Below, one piece after another: positions 43,323 to 51,035 of a stretch of 64,000 nt of DNA (the first letter of the stretch is position 1; each line of letters begins with the position of its first letter). The notes under the pieces are model-generated. The model did not search any database. It had not been told where the DNA came from and was given only the letters and a program-made list of their open reading frames with translations. The stretch spans positions 1-64,000 of the forward strand of contig NZ_WVTD01000005.1 in NCBI RefSeq assembly GCF_009856825.1, read 5' to 3'. This DNA is from Novosphingobium silvae. GTDB taxonomy: Bacteria > Pseudomonadota > Alphaproteobacteria > Sphingomonadales > Sphingomonadaceae. The translations under genes were made by a program, and so were the position numbers.

Positions 43323-43386
43323 TCCCGAACGATCGGGCCGGTGCCTGCCGCGCCGGCTCCGGCCGTGCCTTTTAAGGAAACATCCG

Positions 43387-43812
43387 ATGCACGACGATCA
43401 ATTCGACGCGCTGGTCGACGACGCGACCCATGCCGTCAACAACCTAATTCCCGACCGGCTGCTCGACGGCCTGGGCGATAGCGGAAGGTCGAACCTGCTT
43501 TTCCAGATCAACGACGTGCTGACGCCGATCCTGCGCGAGGTGGTCGACACCGCCGGGGACGACAGCGACAATCCGACCCGCGCAAGCACGATCGCCGGGC
43601 TTTTGTCAGAGCTTCTGGAGACGCATGCCGCCAAATGTGACGATGGCGGAGCTCGTGAGGAAGACCGTCCGCCGCATGTGATTTCGGAAGTCCACGGCAC
43701 CAGCGCCAATATCGACAGCATCGCGAGCTGCGACATCGAGACCGGGACGCAAATCTACCTCGTCCTGGACGATGGCGCGGCGTTCCGCATTGCCGTGGAA
43801 GCGGTCGCCTGA
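43387..43812 (+). CDS. hypothetical protein, 141 aa
   Basis: Starts MHDDQFDALVDDATHAVNNL. Acidic, helical N-terminal half (LLFQINDVLTPILREVVDTA) and strand-rich end (QIYLVLDDGAAFRIAVEAVA). AAGGAA upstream. No family recognised. Confidence 0.6.
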   Translation: MHDDQFDALVDDATHAVNNLIPDRLLDGLGDSGRSNLLFQINDVLTPILREVVDTAGDDSDNPTRASTIAGLLSELLETHAAKCDDGGAREEDRPPHVISEVHGTSANIDSIASCDIETGTQIYLVLDDGAAFRIAVEAVA

Positions 43813-43946
43813 TGATCGAAATGCACATGGCGCTGCTCGCACTTCTCCGATCGCGACGGCCCATCACCTGAGACCCTGATCCAGCGTCGACCTTGCCCGC
43901 CTGGCGGGACGCAAAGCTTCCTCAACGCACACACAAGGAGGATATC

Positions 43947-44135
43947 ATGGCCCAACTGTCGCCGCTCAGATCCCGCCTTTGCGATTTCGACCGAGCCTAT
44001 GCGCTGGCGATCCGCATACGCGAGACCACCGGACGCCATCAGTTCGTCCTGCGCACGGGCGATCCGATCCAGCCATTCCGCATAACGGAGACGCGTCCGG
44101 CAATGGACGAAGGTCTGGTCCTGCACGTCGCCTGA
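43947..44135 (+). CDS. hypothetical protein, 62 aa
   Basis: Starts at ATG 43947 with AAGGAGGAT upstream, a very strong ribosome-binding site. Reads MAQLSPLRSRLCDFDRAYAL and ends GLVLHVA. Upstream in-frame ATG 43893 is less likely. Function unknown. Confidence 0.55.
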   Translation: MAQLSPLRSRLCDFDRAYALAIRIRETTGRHQFVLRTGDPIQPFRITETRPAMDEGLVLHVA

Positions 44136-44166
44136 TCCCGATTCCCATCGTCACGGAGCTACGCCA

Positions 44167-44361
44167 ATGGACGCTGCCGCCCAATATCCCATCAAGCCGG
44201 GCATGTGGATCAGGACCGAGGAGGGCGAGAAGCTCTTCTTCCTGCGATACTCGTTGACCGGCCATTGGGGCTTCTTCTCGGAAGACCGCCACCACGCCAC
44301 ACGGGAACACAAGCTCCCGCTCGCGGGCCTGCAACCCTGGCACCAGGAGCGCCGCCGATGA
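44167..44361 (+). CDS. hypothetical protein, 64 aa
   Basis: Starts MDAAAQYPIKPGMWIRTEEG, has FFLRYSLTGHWGFFSED and a basic end. It overlaps ATG 44358 of the next gene by 4 bp, supporting both genes. Function unknown. Confidence 0.55.
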   Translation: MDAAAQYPIKPGMWIRTEEGEKLFFLRYSLTGHWGFFSEDRHHATREHKLPLAGLQPWHQERRR

Positions 44362-44904
44362 AAACCCACGTCATGACCAGCGGCCTTCGGATCACGCTGT
44401 CAAAAACCGAACTCCAGGCGTTGCTGACCCTCGCGCGCTATGGCGCCGAACAGATCGCGGTCGCGCGACTATTACATCGTGCCCAAGCGGCAGGAAGCCG
44501 TGGCGCCCGACATCATCAAGGGCCTCGAAGACGGCCTGGCATCGCTTCGGTGGAAGCAGGCGGAGGCCAGGGAGAGACGCGACGCACCCAGGCGCGAGGC
44601 CGAACGCCGCGCCGCACGCGAGCATCACGCCGTGGTCGACGGCTTTACGGTCTTCGGCACGCTCGGAGACTGGACCGACCTCTCGGACCACCCCGACGAG
44701 CGCCGGTGGGCGGATATGTTCATGCCAGGGACCGAGCCAAGGGAACAGGCCGAACTGCGTCGTAACGTCTGGCGGATATACGTCAGCAAAGGCAGTGCGG
44801 CGTCGGACGACTTCACGGTCTTTCCGGGCGACTGCACCGAAACCGCCGACCGCGGAGAAATCGAGCATCTCGCTCGGCGGATCATCGCCAAATATCAGAA
44901 ATGA
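44358..44904 (+). pseudogene. hypothetical gene with a frameshift at a CG run
   Basis: From ATG 44358 (coupled to the previous stop) the frame gives MKTHVMTSGLRITLSKTELQ and reaches AEQIAVA. The coding then continues in another frame as RDYYIVPKRQEAVAPDIIKG, down to EIEHLARRIIAKYQK. The break is at GTCGCGCGAC (44460-44469); one extra CG would join the parts into a 182-aa protein. A coiled acidic/basic helix (EARERRDAPRREAERRAARE) lies in the middle. No family recognised. Confidence 0.65.
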
Positions 44905-44992
44905 CGATCTCGCGTCAGCGGGATGCACGCAATCCGGGAAGTGGGTCGCATCGGGGCGAGGCGCTGCCTCTGCTCTTCACAGGAGTTGCGCC

Positions 44993-45445
44993 ATGCAGGA
45001 AATCACATTTCATCTCGGCTCCGCCGGACATCCGGTAAGCTGGACCCTCCATGCCGTCTACGGTCGTGCCTGCGGGATCGCGTTCGCCTCCGCCCGCGCA
45101 TGGTACGCCCGGCAGGTATCGGCCCCCAAATTGGCGACGACGCCGCCAGGCGGCCAATATGTCGTGCAGATCAGGAATAATCAGGTCGTGAACGCCGAGC
45201 TGTTCTTCGACGCCGAGTATTTCCGGCATCATCAGGAGCCGGACGACCTATCCTGGCTATGCCAGTTTCACACGTTTCCGCTCGAGATGCCCGAGCGCCT
45301 CAAGGACATCGTCACCGCGGACCTGCGCAGCCGGCTGATCGCCGCCGGGTTTCTGATCCCCCGCGCCGAATGGATTGCGCGATACCCCGATCAGGCGGAG
45401 TTTTTGCGGCAATTCCGCGAACTGCGGCATCGGGACGGTGCATAG
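44993..45445 (+). CDS. hypothetical protein, 150 aa
   Basis: Starts at ATG 44993 with AGGAG upstream. Reads MQEITFHLGSAGHPVSWTLH, has YVVQIRNNQVVNAELFFDAE and ends FRELRHRDGA. Alpha/beta, no catalytic motif seen. Function unknown. Confidence 0.6.
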   Translation: MQEITFHLGSAGHPVSWTLHAVYGRACGIAFASARAWYARQVSAPKLATTPPGGQYVVQIRNNQVVNAELFFDAEYFRHHQEPDDLSWLCQFHTFPLEMPERLKDIVTADLRSRLIAAGFLIPRAEWIARYPDQAEFLRQFRELRHRDGA

Positions 45446-45470
45446 TCCGCGGGCCTCGTCTTAGCCGCGC

Positions 45471-45521
45471 GAAGAGAAGGAGGAGGGATGGTGGTGAGGT
45501 CCATTTGGGAGTCCACCAGCC
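45471..45521 (+). promoter_or_regulatory. polypurine-hairpin leader of the second SLOG-like gene
   Basis: Polypurine run 45471-45488, then GGTGG (45490-45494) and CCACC (45513-45517) forming a stem around AGGTCC/GGGAGT, then ATG 45522. Aligns with the leader at 31155. Confidence 0.5.
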
Positions 45522-46037
45522 ATGCACGTTGCCAACCACGCTTCGGGTAGTCTGTCTCGAACGCCGCCGGTCTTCATTTCGGGATCCCTGTCGATCCGGC
45601 ACCTCCCGACCGTCGTGAAGGAGCGGCTCTGCGCCATCGTCGACCAGGCGCTGCCCGTCGTTATCGGGGATGCACGCGGTGCGGACGCGGCTGTCCAGCG
45701 GTTCCTTGCCGATTGCGGCGTGCGTCATGTCACGGTCTTTTGCAGCGACACGAGCCCCCGGCACAATCTCGGGCACTGGCCTGTCCAACACGTGAGAGCC
45801 AACGCACCTTCCGGCACGCGCGCCTTCCACAACGCGAAAGACCGCGAAATGTCTGGCCTGGCAGGGGCCGGCTTCGTCATCTGGGATGGGTCCAGCCAAG
45901 GCAGCCGGGCCAACATCCGTCACTTGTGCGAGCGTGGACGCTATATCGTCGTCTTTCTCCGAGCCGAAAACCGCTTTGCCGTCCTGTCCAGCAACGCGAA
46001 ACGGATGGCCTTTCTAACTTCCGGCCGCCTCGACTGA
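45522..46037 (+). CDS. SLOG-like nucleotide-binding protein (paralogue of 31205)
   Basis: A 171-aa Rossmann-type protein: PVFISGSLSIRHLP, PVVIGDARGADAAVQRFL, VTVFCSDTSPRHN, HNAKDREMSGLAGAGFVIWD and GSSQGSRANIRHL. The conserved blocks are the same as in 31205. Retention of two copies with the same type of leader suggests subfunctions rather than a chance duplicate. Confidence 0.7.
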   Translation: MHVANHASGSLSRTPPVFISGSLSIRHLPTVVKERLCAIVDQALPVVIGDARGADAAVQRFLADCGVRHVTVFCSDTSPRHNLGHWPVQHVRANAPSGTRAFHNAKDREMSGLAGAGFVIWDGSSQGSRANIRHLCERGRYIVVFLRAENRFAVLSSNAKRMAFLTSGRLD

Positions 46038-46121
46038 CATCACGGTGACCACGCCGGGGCTTTCGCGAAAACTCCTGGCCCACACGGGCACGCAGGGCCA
46101 TCAATCGAAGGACATTCGCTT

Positions 46122-46412
46122 ATGAATCCCGCCCTTGCCAATGAGCTTGCCGCTCGCGTCGACGAGGGTTGGCACCCTGTCACTCTCGACGACATCGAGC
46201 GGCGGCTGCGCGATATCGGTTACGCCCTTGATCGTCGCCTGGACTGCCGTTCGACCGCTCGAATCATGACCGGCTCTCGCGCCGGAAAAACCTATCCTTG
46301 CCTCTCGACCGGCATCAAGGAGACCGACACTGGCCGTTGCGCCTGCCACACCGAGGCTCGGCGCGATGCCAATTTCCGAACTCTGCAACAGCTTCGCTTC
46401 ATGGACCTCTGA
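46122..46412 (+). CDS. hypothetical protein, paralogue of the gene at 20028
   Basis: A 96-aa protein starting MNPALANELAARVDEGWHPV. Shares LDCRSTARIMTGSRAGKTYP and TGIKETDTGR with the protein at 20028 but ends earlier (LRFMDL). No polypurine leader is seen here. Function unknown. Confidence 0.6.
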   Translation: MNPALANELAARVDEGWHPVTLDDIERRLRDIGYALDRRLDCRSTARIMTGSRAGKTYPCLSTGIKETDTGRCACHTEARRDANFRTLQQLRFMDL

Positions 46413-46472
46413 TCCTTTGCGGACCGTTGTCCACCGCTTGAAAGGCGGGCGTTTCATCTCTAGATATTGAAT

Positions 46473-46496
46473 CGATCGTTTCGATCGATACGATCG
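46473..46496. promoter_or_regulatory. three CGATCG palindromes at 9-bp spacing
   Basis: CGATCG occurs at 46473-46478, 46482-46487 and 46491-46496, exactly 9 bp apart, ending 12 bp before the antitoxin start. Probably the operator cooperatively bound by the Phd-like antitoxin (or its complex with the toxin). Confidence 0.65.
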
Positions 46497-46508
46497 AATG
46501 GAGGTATT

Positions 46509-46760
46509 ATGCAGACGATTACGGCCAATGAAGCCAAAACCCGCTTCGGCGAACTGATCGACCGGGTTCAGCGCGAGCCCGTGCGGGTTACGCGCCGCAA
46601 CCGGGTGGTCGGCGTCATGGTTTCCCCGGAGGATTACGCGGCGATGCGGGAGTTCTACGCGGACAGGCTTGCCCGCACGCTACGCGAAACCGCGAGCGAG
46701 GCTGCGCGCAAGGGCCTGACCGACAGCGAACTGGAGCGTCTGCTTTCCGATGAAGGGTGA
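46509..46760 (+). CDS. Phd/YefM-family antitoxin
   Basis: An 83-aa protein: MQTITANEAKTRFGELIDRV, VRVTRRNRVVGVMVSPEDY, then a helical C-terminus. Classic Phd/YefM fold: N-terminal DNA-binding, C-terminal toxin-binding. GGAGG lies upstream. It overlaps the PIN toxin by 11 bp. Confidence 0.9.
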   Translation: MQTITANEAKTRFGELIDRVQREPVRVTRRNRVVGVMVSPEDYAAMREFYADRLARTLRETASEAARKGLTDSELERLLSDEG

Positions 46761-47172
46761 CGCTTTCGTTCTCGATACGAATGTCCTCATCAGCGCCGCG
46801 CTTTCGGCGGAATCGCCCCCTGCCAGAGTGACCCACTGGGTGATCGCTAATGCCCGGCTGATCTTCGCCGAACCCACTTTCGAGGAATTCCGATCCCGGC
46901 TCTGGCGTCCGAAGTTCGACAGATATTTGACGATCGAGCGTCGGAACCAGATCCTGCACGATTTCAGCGCTATCGCGGACTGGGTGGAACTGAACAGCGA
47001 TCCTCTCCCGGTCAGCAGCCGGGATCCCGACGATGATATGTTTATCCGCGCCGCCATTGCCGGATCGGCCCGCTGGCTGGTGAGTGGGGACCGGGATTTA
47101 CTTGAGGTTCAAGGTTTGCCTGCCCCCACGATCGTGTCGCCCGCGGACATGCTGAAACGCATTTCCGCATAG
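46750..47172 (+). CDS. PIN-domain toxin (COG1569-like)
   Basis: A 140-aa PIN nuclease: FVLDTNVLISAALS (first Asp), EPTFEEFRSRLW (Glu), SSRDPDDDMFIRAAI and WLVSGDRDLLEVQ (last acids). It would cleave RNA in the cytoplasm when free of the antitoxin. The putative type II TA PIN family commonly pairs with Phd-like antitoxins. Confidence 0.9.
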   Translation: MKGDAFVLDTNVLISAALSAESPPARVTHWVIANARLIFAEPTFEEFRSRLWRPKFDRYLTIERRNQILHDFSAIADWVELNSDPLPVSSRDPDDDMFIRAAIAGSARWLVSGDRDLLEVQGLPAPTIVSPADMLKRISA

Positions 47173-47183
47173 GCGGCACAGCC

Positions 47184-47333
47184 TCAGGCCCCTTCGAGCA
47201 GCCGCTCGCGGGCCAAATCCAGCGCATGCGACAGCCGCATCGCCACCACCTGGTCCTTGGGATCGACGAGGCATTCAAGAGCCGCCTCCATGTGCTTGAT
47301 AGCGTTTTCCAACCCAGGTGCTTCATCCGTCAT
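47184..47333 (-). CDS. small acidic/helical protein, 49 aa
   Basis: Minus-strand frame starting at ATG 47333 and reading MTDEAPGLENAIKHMEAALE, then DLARERLLEGA. A GGAGAA ribosome-binding site lies 6 bp upstream, and nearly all third positions are G or C. It is convergent with the PIN toxin gene. Short helical proteins of this kind are frequently missed in annotation. Function unknown. Confidence 0.55.
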   Translation of the reverse strand: MTDEAPGLENAIKHMEAALECLVDPKDQVVAMRLSHALDLARERLLEGA

Positions 47334-47367
47334 CTTTGGTTCTCCGCTAGTCCGCGCTCAGTCGGCG

Positions 47368-47391
47368 GGCACCCTCCTTGTGGAGGATGCC
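47368..47391 (-). terminator. hairpin in a 292-bp noncoding gap
   Basis: GGCACCCTCC (47368-47377) and GGAGGATGCC (47382-47391) form a 10-bp stem with one mismatch and a TTGT loop. In the rest of 47334-47625 I see only weak minus-strand frames of 67-78 aa that I cannot support. Confidence 0.4.
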
Positions 47392-47625
47392 GGCCCCTGA
47401 GCCGGACGGTTGAAAACGCGAAAGATAGACGCGTGCCTGAATTTTTAGCCGGAGCCTGGACATAGTACAGGCCATCCGGCCGCAAAGGCATGCAGCCGAC
47501 TCTATCTCTCGGAGTTTCAACGCTCCGGCCCACCACCGGCAGACGCACATCCCCTAGCCCGATCAAGCGTTAGTTGCCAGTCGGTTCGTGTGAAATTACC
47601 GGATGTCAAGGTCAGGTGTGCGGGA

Positions 47626-48021
47626 TCAGCGCGTCGACTGGCGGGCCGCTTCGACCGGGCGATACATGTCTGCCCGATCGCGCATCAGGGCAGCGAGCCA
47701 GACCAGATCGCTTGCGGCATCAGCCAGCGGCAGGGGCGCAACCTTGTCGAACAGACGGCGCTGATAGGAAGACCCGTGATCGTGAATCTCAACCAGACGG
47801 TTGCGCGCCGGGCTGTTCGGATCGGTGATTTCCGCATTGGCTTCGCGAGCCGCATCGAGAAAGGCTTCTGCCAGTTCCTGCGCCTCATAGTAGCCGGAAT
47901 CCAGGCCTTCCCCCAGAGCGAGGGCGGCGAGTTCGCTACGCACGCCGGTAAGATCGGAGTCGTTCACCGCATCGATCAGTGGCATGTTAAAATCGAAGGT
48001 GGTGAGATAATCCGCGATCAT
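47626..48021 (-). CDS. hypothetical protein, 131 aa
   Basis: Starts at ATG 48021 (MIADYLTTFDFNMPLIDAVN) with AAGGACG upstream. Helical, acidic: GYYEAQELAEAFLDAAREAN, then DLVWLAALMRDRADMYRP. The frame is open for 130 codons upstream but that extension is GC-skewed and unconvincing. Function unknown; similar unannotated genes accompany sphingomonad plasmids. Confidence 0.6.
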   Translation of the reverse strand: MIADYLTTFDFNMPLIDAVNDSDLTGVRSELAALALGEGLDSGYYEAQELAEAFLDAAREANAEITDPNSPARNRLVEIHDHGSSYQRRLFDKVAPLPLADAASDLVWLAALMRDRADMYRPVEAARQSTR

Positions 48022-48162
48022 GGAGAAACGTCCTTTCAACCATTTACTAGAACATAAAAAGAACGCAATCAAGCTCTCAAACCTCCTATGCTGAAGGACT
48101 TTCGTCATGCTTTCTTCCTCCGCAGGGGCCGCCCACAGCGGCCATCCTCCCGCGCAGTGACC

Positions 48163-48360
48163 ATGGCGGCTGCACCCCTGCGTCTCCATGGCCGTCTTCG
48201 CCGCAACGCGCGTGGCTTCCTCCTCGAGATGGACGATGGCCACGTCTGGCGGCTCAGGGGCGCGCAGGATTTCCCGCCGCTCCTGGATACTGCCGTCATC
48301 GTCGAGGCACGCAAGGCCAGCAGCATCCTCCTCGACGTTCTCTGGATGGGGCCGGCCTAG
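48163..48360 (+). CDS. DUF5818-like small protein
   Basis: From ATG 48163 reads MAAAPLRLHGRLRRNARGFL, LEMDDGHVWRLRG, AVIVEARKASSILLDVLWMG. This beta-rich pattern (65 aa) matches my recollection of DUF5818 in sphingomonads. An upstream start at 48088 (90 aa) is possible. Function unknown. Confidence 0.6.
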   Translation: MAAAPLRLHGRLRRNARGFLLEMDDGHVWRLRGAQDFPPLLDTAVIVEARKASSILLDVLWMGPA

Positions 48361-48465
48361 CACCTTGGCGGCGCGCCCGGCGCTGGTCTTCGAGCGTCGC
48401 GCCGGCGGCACCGTCGCTGCGGACCTCGGCGAGGACGCCTCGGCCCGCCATCACCCTCGTAGCAG

Positions 48466-48716
48466 GTCTGTCATCGCATCCTGCGCCGCTTCGCACGGTC
48501 TCGGCGTGCCAGGGCTGGTCCGGGCAAGCAAGGGCTGCCTCCGCCCAAGCTCCGGTAGAAGAAAATGGGCCTGCCGACGGAATTGCCTGTCCCAAAGGTG
48601 TCGGCAGGCCCATTTTCTTCAACCTCCACTAGGGCGCAGCGCGACGTCCCTTGCTTGCCCGGACCAGCCCTGACCCTTGAGCCCCGGCGAAGGCGGCTCC
48701 GGATGCGATGACAGAC
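48466..48716. repeat. 251-bp nested palindrome
   Basis: Three nested perfect inverted repeats: 16 bp (48466-48481 with 48701-48716), 24 bp (48511-48534 with 48648-48671) and 21 bp (48558-48578 with 48600-48620, 21-bp loop). The intervening parts pair only partly. No coding frame is supported inside. The structure could extrude as a cruciform. It may be a MITE-like element, a processing site or a transfer/replication signal. Confidence 0.85.
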
Positions 48717-48892
48717 AGGCACCCGCTTCTCCTCAGGTGATCAGGAAGGAATGGCTTCGCCATGCTTTTCCTTGTTCGGGCCGCTACCGCGGCCTTTTTC
48801 TTGGCTCAGGCTCACCAGACACGATGAAATACTGTCAAGAAAACAATGACATATAACAAATAAAGGGGAGGTGGTATAAGTATAGGTGCAGA

Positions 48893-48908
48893 CGGGGAAT
48901 GATCCCCG
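48893..48908 (+). promoter_or_regulatory. leader hairpin of DUF736 gene
   Basis: CGGGGA (48893-48898), loop ATGA, TCCCCG (48903-48908), 25 bp before ATG 48933. The DNA just upstream (48840-48890) is AT-rich with a TATAAG element, a plausible promoter in this GC-rich region. Confidence 0.5.
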
Positions 48909-48932
48909 GAGGCACATATAGGAGTAAAGGCA

Positions 48933-49409
48933 ATGAATATCGGTGAGTTCAAGTTGAACAAGGGGCGCATTTTGGGCTGGATTGCTACCCGCACCATCGA
49001 CCTGCCCAAGCTGGCCTTGCGCCCGGTCGAAAGCGAAAACGAACTGGCCCCCGCTTTTGAGATCATCGCCCCCAATGTCGGCGGCCGCGTCGTGCAGGTC
49101 GGCGCGCTCTGGGCAGCCGTCGCAAAGCGGACGGGCGAGGTATTCTATCAAGGCCATGTGGACGATCCGTCTATGCCCGAACCCCTCCCCATCGCGCTTT
49201 TCGGCTCGATTGAAGAAGGCTTCCGCGCAGCATGGCGCAGGCAGGAACGCGACGATTTCGGGCCTACCCTCCGCACGTCGCGCAACGATGCACCTTCCGG
49301 TCGCGGCGGCGGTGACGACTACGGCTTCGGGGACAGCACCGCCAATGAAAACGGCGAACTGTCCAGCCAAGGCGCCGCCGCCGATCTGGACGATGAAGTC
49401 CAGTTCTAG
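48933..49409 (+). CDS. DUF736 domain-containing protein
   Basis: A 158-aa protein: MNIGEFKLNKGRILGWIATR, LPKLALRPVES, FEIIAPNVGGRVVQVGALWA. The N-terminal 90 residues are DUF736, common on alphaproteobacterial plasmids; the tail is Gly/Asp-rich. Function unknown. TAGGAG upstream. Confidence 0.9.
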   Translation: MNIGEFKLNKGRILGWIATRTIDLPKLALRPVESENELAPAFEIIAPNVGGRVVQVGALWAAVAKRTGEVFYQGHVDDPSMPEPLPIALFGSIEEGFRAAWRRQERDDFGPTLRTSRNDAPSGRGGGDDYGFGDSTANENGELSSQGAAADLDDEVQF

Positions 49410-49427
49410 CCGCTAGGCCGAGACGGG

Positions 49428-49455
49428 CCGGGGGAGCGCAGCAACGCTTCCCCGG
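49428..49455 (+). terminator. hairpin after DUF736
   Basis: CCGGGGGAGCG (49428-49438) pairs with CGCTTCCCCGG (49445-49455), one G-T pair, 6-nt loop. No T-run. It may be an attenuator between DUF736 and the DUF2493 gene. Confidence 0.45.
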
Positions 49456-49490
49456 ACCCTGACCGATCAACCTGCCATCAGGAGTGACCC

Positions 49491-50546
49491 ATGACCAAGA
49501 AGTCAGCTAAGAGAAGCGTTAGCACACTTGCCGACTTGTCGGAACTTATCGCGGAGGAAACCGCAACGCCGGAGTTTGAAGCGTCGTTTGGCGACCCGCT
49601 TCCCCTTTCGATCATTGAACCGGGCGAAGAACCGGGCGAACATGACATGCCCGAGCCGTTTGCCGCGCAGAAGGTTTGCGGCGAACTTATCACGTCGCTT
49701 TACTGCCTATTCACCGACACACGCCTTGACCCGCTGGCCCCGCAAGTCGCTTGGGGCATCGTCAACAGCTTCCAATTCGTCGCGGGAACGCTGAAACGCC
49801 AAGAGGATGACCTGGCCAGCAAAATCCTAGACATGACACGGCGCATGGAGCCGAGCGAGGTATTCAACAAAGACCTTGAGGATACGCAGCTTCAATGCCA
49901 GTCGCTTGCCGAGCAGCGCGCCAATATCGAAACAATGCGCGACTACGCCGCCGCCATGTATAAGGCTTGCTGGCGTCGCGCATGGGCACCGGCCAAGGGT
50001 AGCAAGGCGTCATCCGTAACGACCGCAAGCTATATCAGCGCGGTTGATTTCCTGCGGGAACGCGCCCTCGCCAAGCGGGAACAGCACCATCCGCAAGGCC
50101 CGGTTGTCGTCTTTTCCGGCCCCGCCATATGGGAGGAATGGGAACCCCTCTGGACGAAGCTGACCGAAATCAAGGCGCGCGTTCCGCACATGACGCTTGT
50201 GACGACCGGGCAGCGCAAGGGGGCCGATGCCATCGCGGCAGCATGGGCCGCGCGCGAAGGTGTGCCGATTGTCGCTTTCGGCCTTTATGGCGGCGGCAAG
50301 AAACCCGCCTTCACCCGCAACAAGAAAATAGCCGAACTTCGTCCGGTCGAAGCCGTGCTTTGCGAGGGATCGGGCATACAGGCCAATCTTTACCAGACCA
50401 TGCGGAAGCAGGGCGTTCCCATTCACGCTTTCCACTGGCCGAAGGATAAGCCCAAGCCCCAACGACCGCACACTATCGACACCTACCGGGCGGAGGATAT
50501 ATTCCAGCCCTCGGACACGTTCAGGCGAGCGCGCCGCTACGGCTGA
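49491..50546 (+). CDS. DUF2493 (YspA-like SLOG) protein
   Basis: A 351-aa protein. The N-terminal two thirds are helical. The C-terminal part (about 200-320) is DUF2493: GPVVVFSGPAIWEEWEPLW, MTLVTTGQRKGADAIAAAWA, VPIVAFGLYGGGKKPAF and ECxxxGIQANL-like LCEGSGIQANLYQTMRKQG. DUF2493 proteins are SLOG-fold nucleotide-binding candidates. Often paired with DUF736 on plasmids. Confidence 0.88.
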   Translation: MTKKSAKRSVSTLADLSELIAEETATPEFEASFGDPLPLSIIEPGEEPGEHDMPEPFAAQKVCGELITSLYCLFTDTRLDPLAPQVAWGIVNSFQFVAGTLKRQEDDLASKILDMTRRMEPSEVFNKDLEDTQLQCQSLAEQRANIETMRDYAAAMYKACWRRAWAPAKGSKASSVTTASYISAVDFLRERALAKREQHHPQGPVVVFSGPAIWEEWEPLWTKLTEIKARVPHMTLVTTGQRKGADAIAAAWAAREGVPIVAFGLYGGGKKPAFTRNKKIAELRPVEAVLCEGSGIQANLYQTMRKQGVPIHAFHWPKDKPKPQRPHTIDTYRAEDIFQPSDTFRRARRYG

Positions 50547-50605
50547 CACGAGACGGCGCGGCGCTGCCTCAAGCGCCGCGCCCCACATTGCGACACCCCC
50601 GCCAA

Positions 50606-50639
50606 GGCTGGCGCGCTTTCCAGCGCGCTGGCCTTTTTT
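50606..50639 (+). terminator. rho-independent terminator
   Basis: GGCTGGCGCGCT (50606-50617), loop TTCC, AGCGCGCTGGCC (50622-50633, two wobble pairs) followed by six T (50634-50639). It ends the DUF736-DUF2493 transcript. A second hairpin (GCCGCCGCGCC-TGAC-GGCGCGGCGGC, 50653-50678) follows, perhaps for the opposing gene. Confidence 0.85.
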
Positions 50640-50711
50640 CGTGCCACCGGACGCCGCCGCGCCTGACGGCGCGGCGGCGGGAGGAACCCAAAAAGGGAAG
50701 GGCCGACAGTC

Positions 50712-51035
50712 TCACGTCCCCGCGCCGGGAACGGCAGCCGCGCCGTTGTCTCCCTTCGCGGGCGCTTGGGCCGTTGGCGCTTTCCCCGAACGGGAGGCAT
50801 CGGGCGCAACCGATGCCCCCTTGAGCGCGGCCAGCGCGGCAGCACCGCCCAGCCGCAACACATGGCCCAGCACGTCGCGGAACTCGCGTTCCGACACTTG
50901 CTCGACCGGCAGCGCCGTGACGATTCCCGCATAGCGATCGCGCAGCCTCTGGCGCGTTGCGGCAATCTCGCTCGCAATACGTTTCTCGCGCGCTTCCAGA
51001 TCGGCGAGCTTATCGCGTTCAGACATTTTCGGCAT
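50712..51035 (-). CDS. small coiled-coil conjugation-accessory-like protein
   Basis: A 107-aa protein: [20 protein letters not shown], then [20 protein letters not shown] and an Ala/Gly tail. A coiled helix followed by a helical domain resembles small TraC/TraD-like or DUF6437-type proteins encoded divergently next to relaxase operons. Position fits: it reads away from the candidate oriT. Exact family uncertain. Confidence 0.6.
   Translation of the reverse strand: MPKMSERDKLADLEAREKRIASEIAATRQRLRDRYAGIVTALPVEQVSEREFRDVLGHVLRLGGAAALAALKGASVAPDASRSGKAPTAQAPAKGDNGAAAVPGAGT

Noticed and set aside
47428..47470. Possible riboswitch near the small-protein gene
   Set aside because: Only weak pairing and no match to a riboswitch core that I know.
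47330..47566. 78-aa and 67-aa overlapping minus-strand ORFs as genes
   Set aside because: Both frames are equally plausible by composition, neither has a good start signal or known family, and a terminator-like hairpin lies inside.
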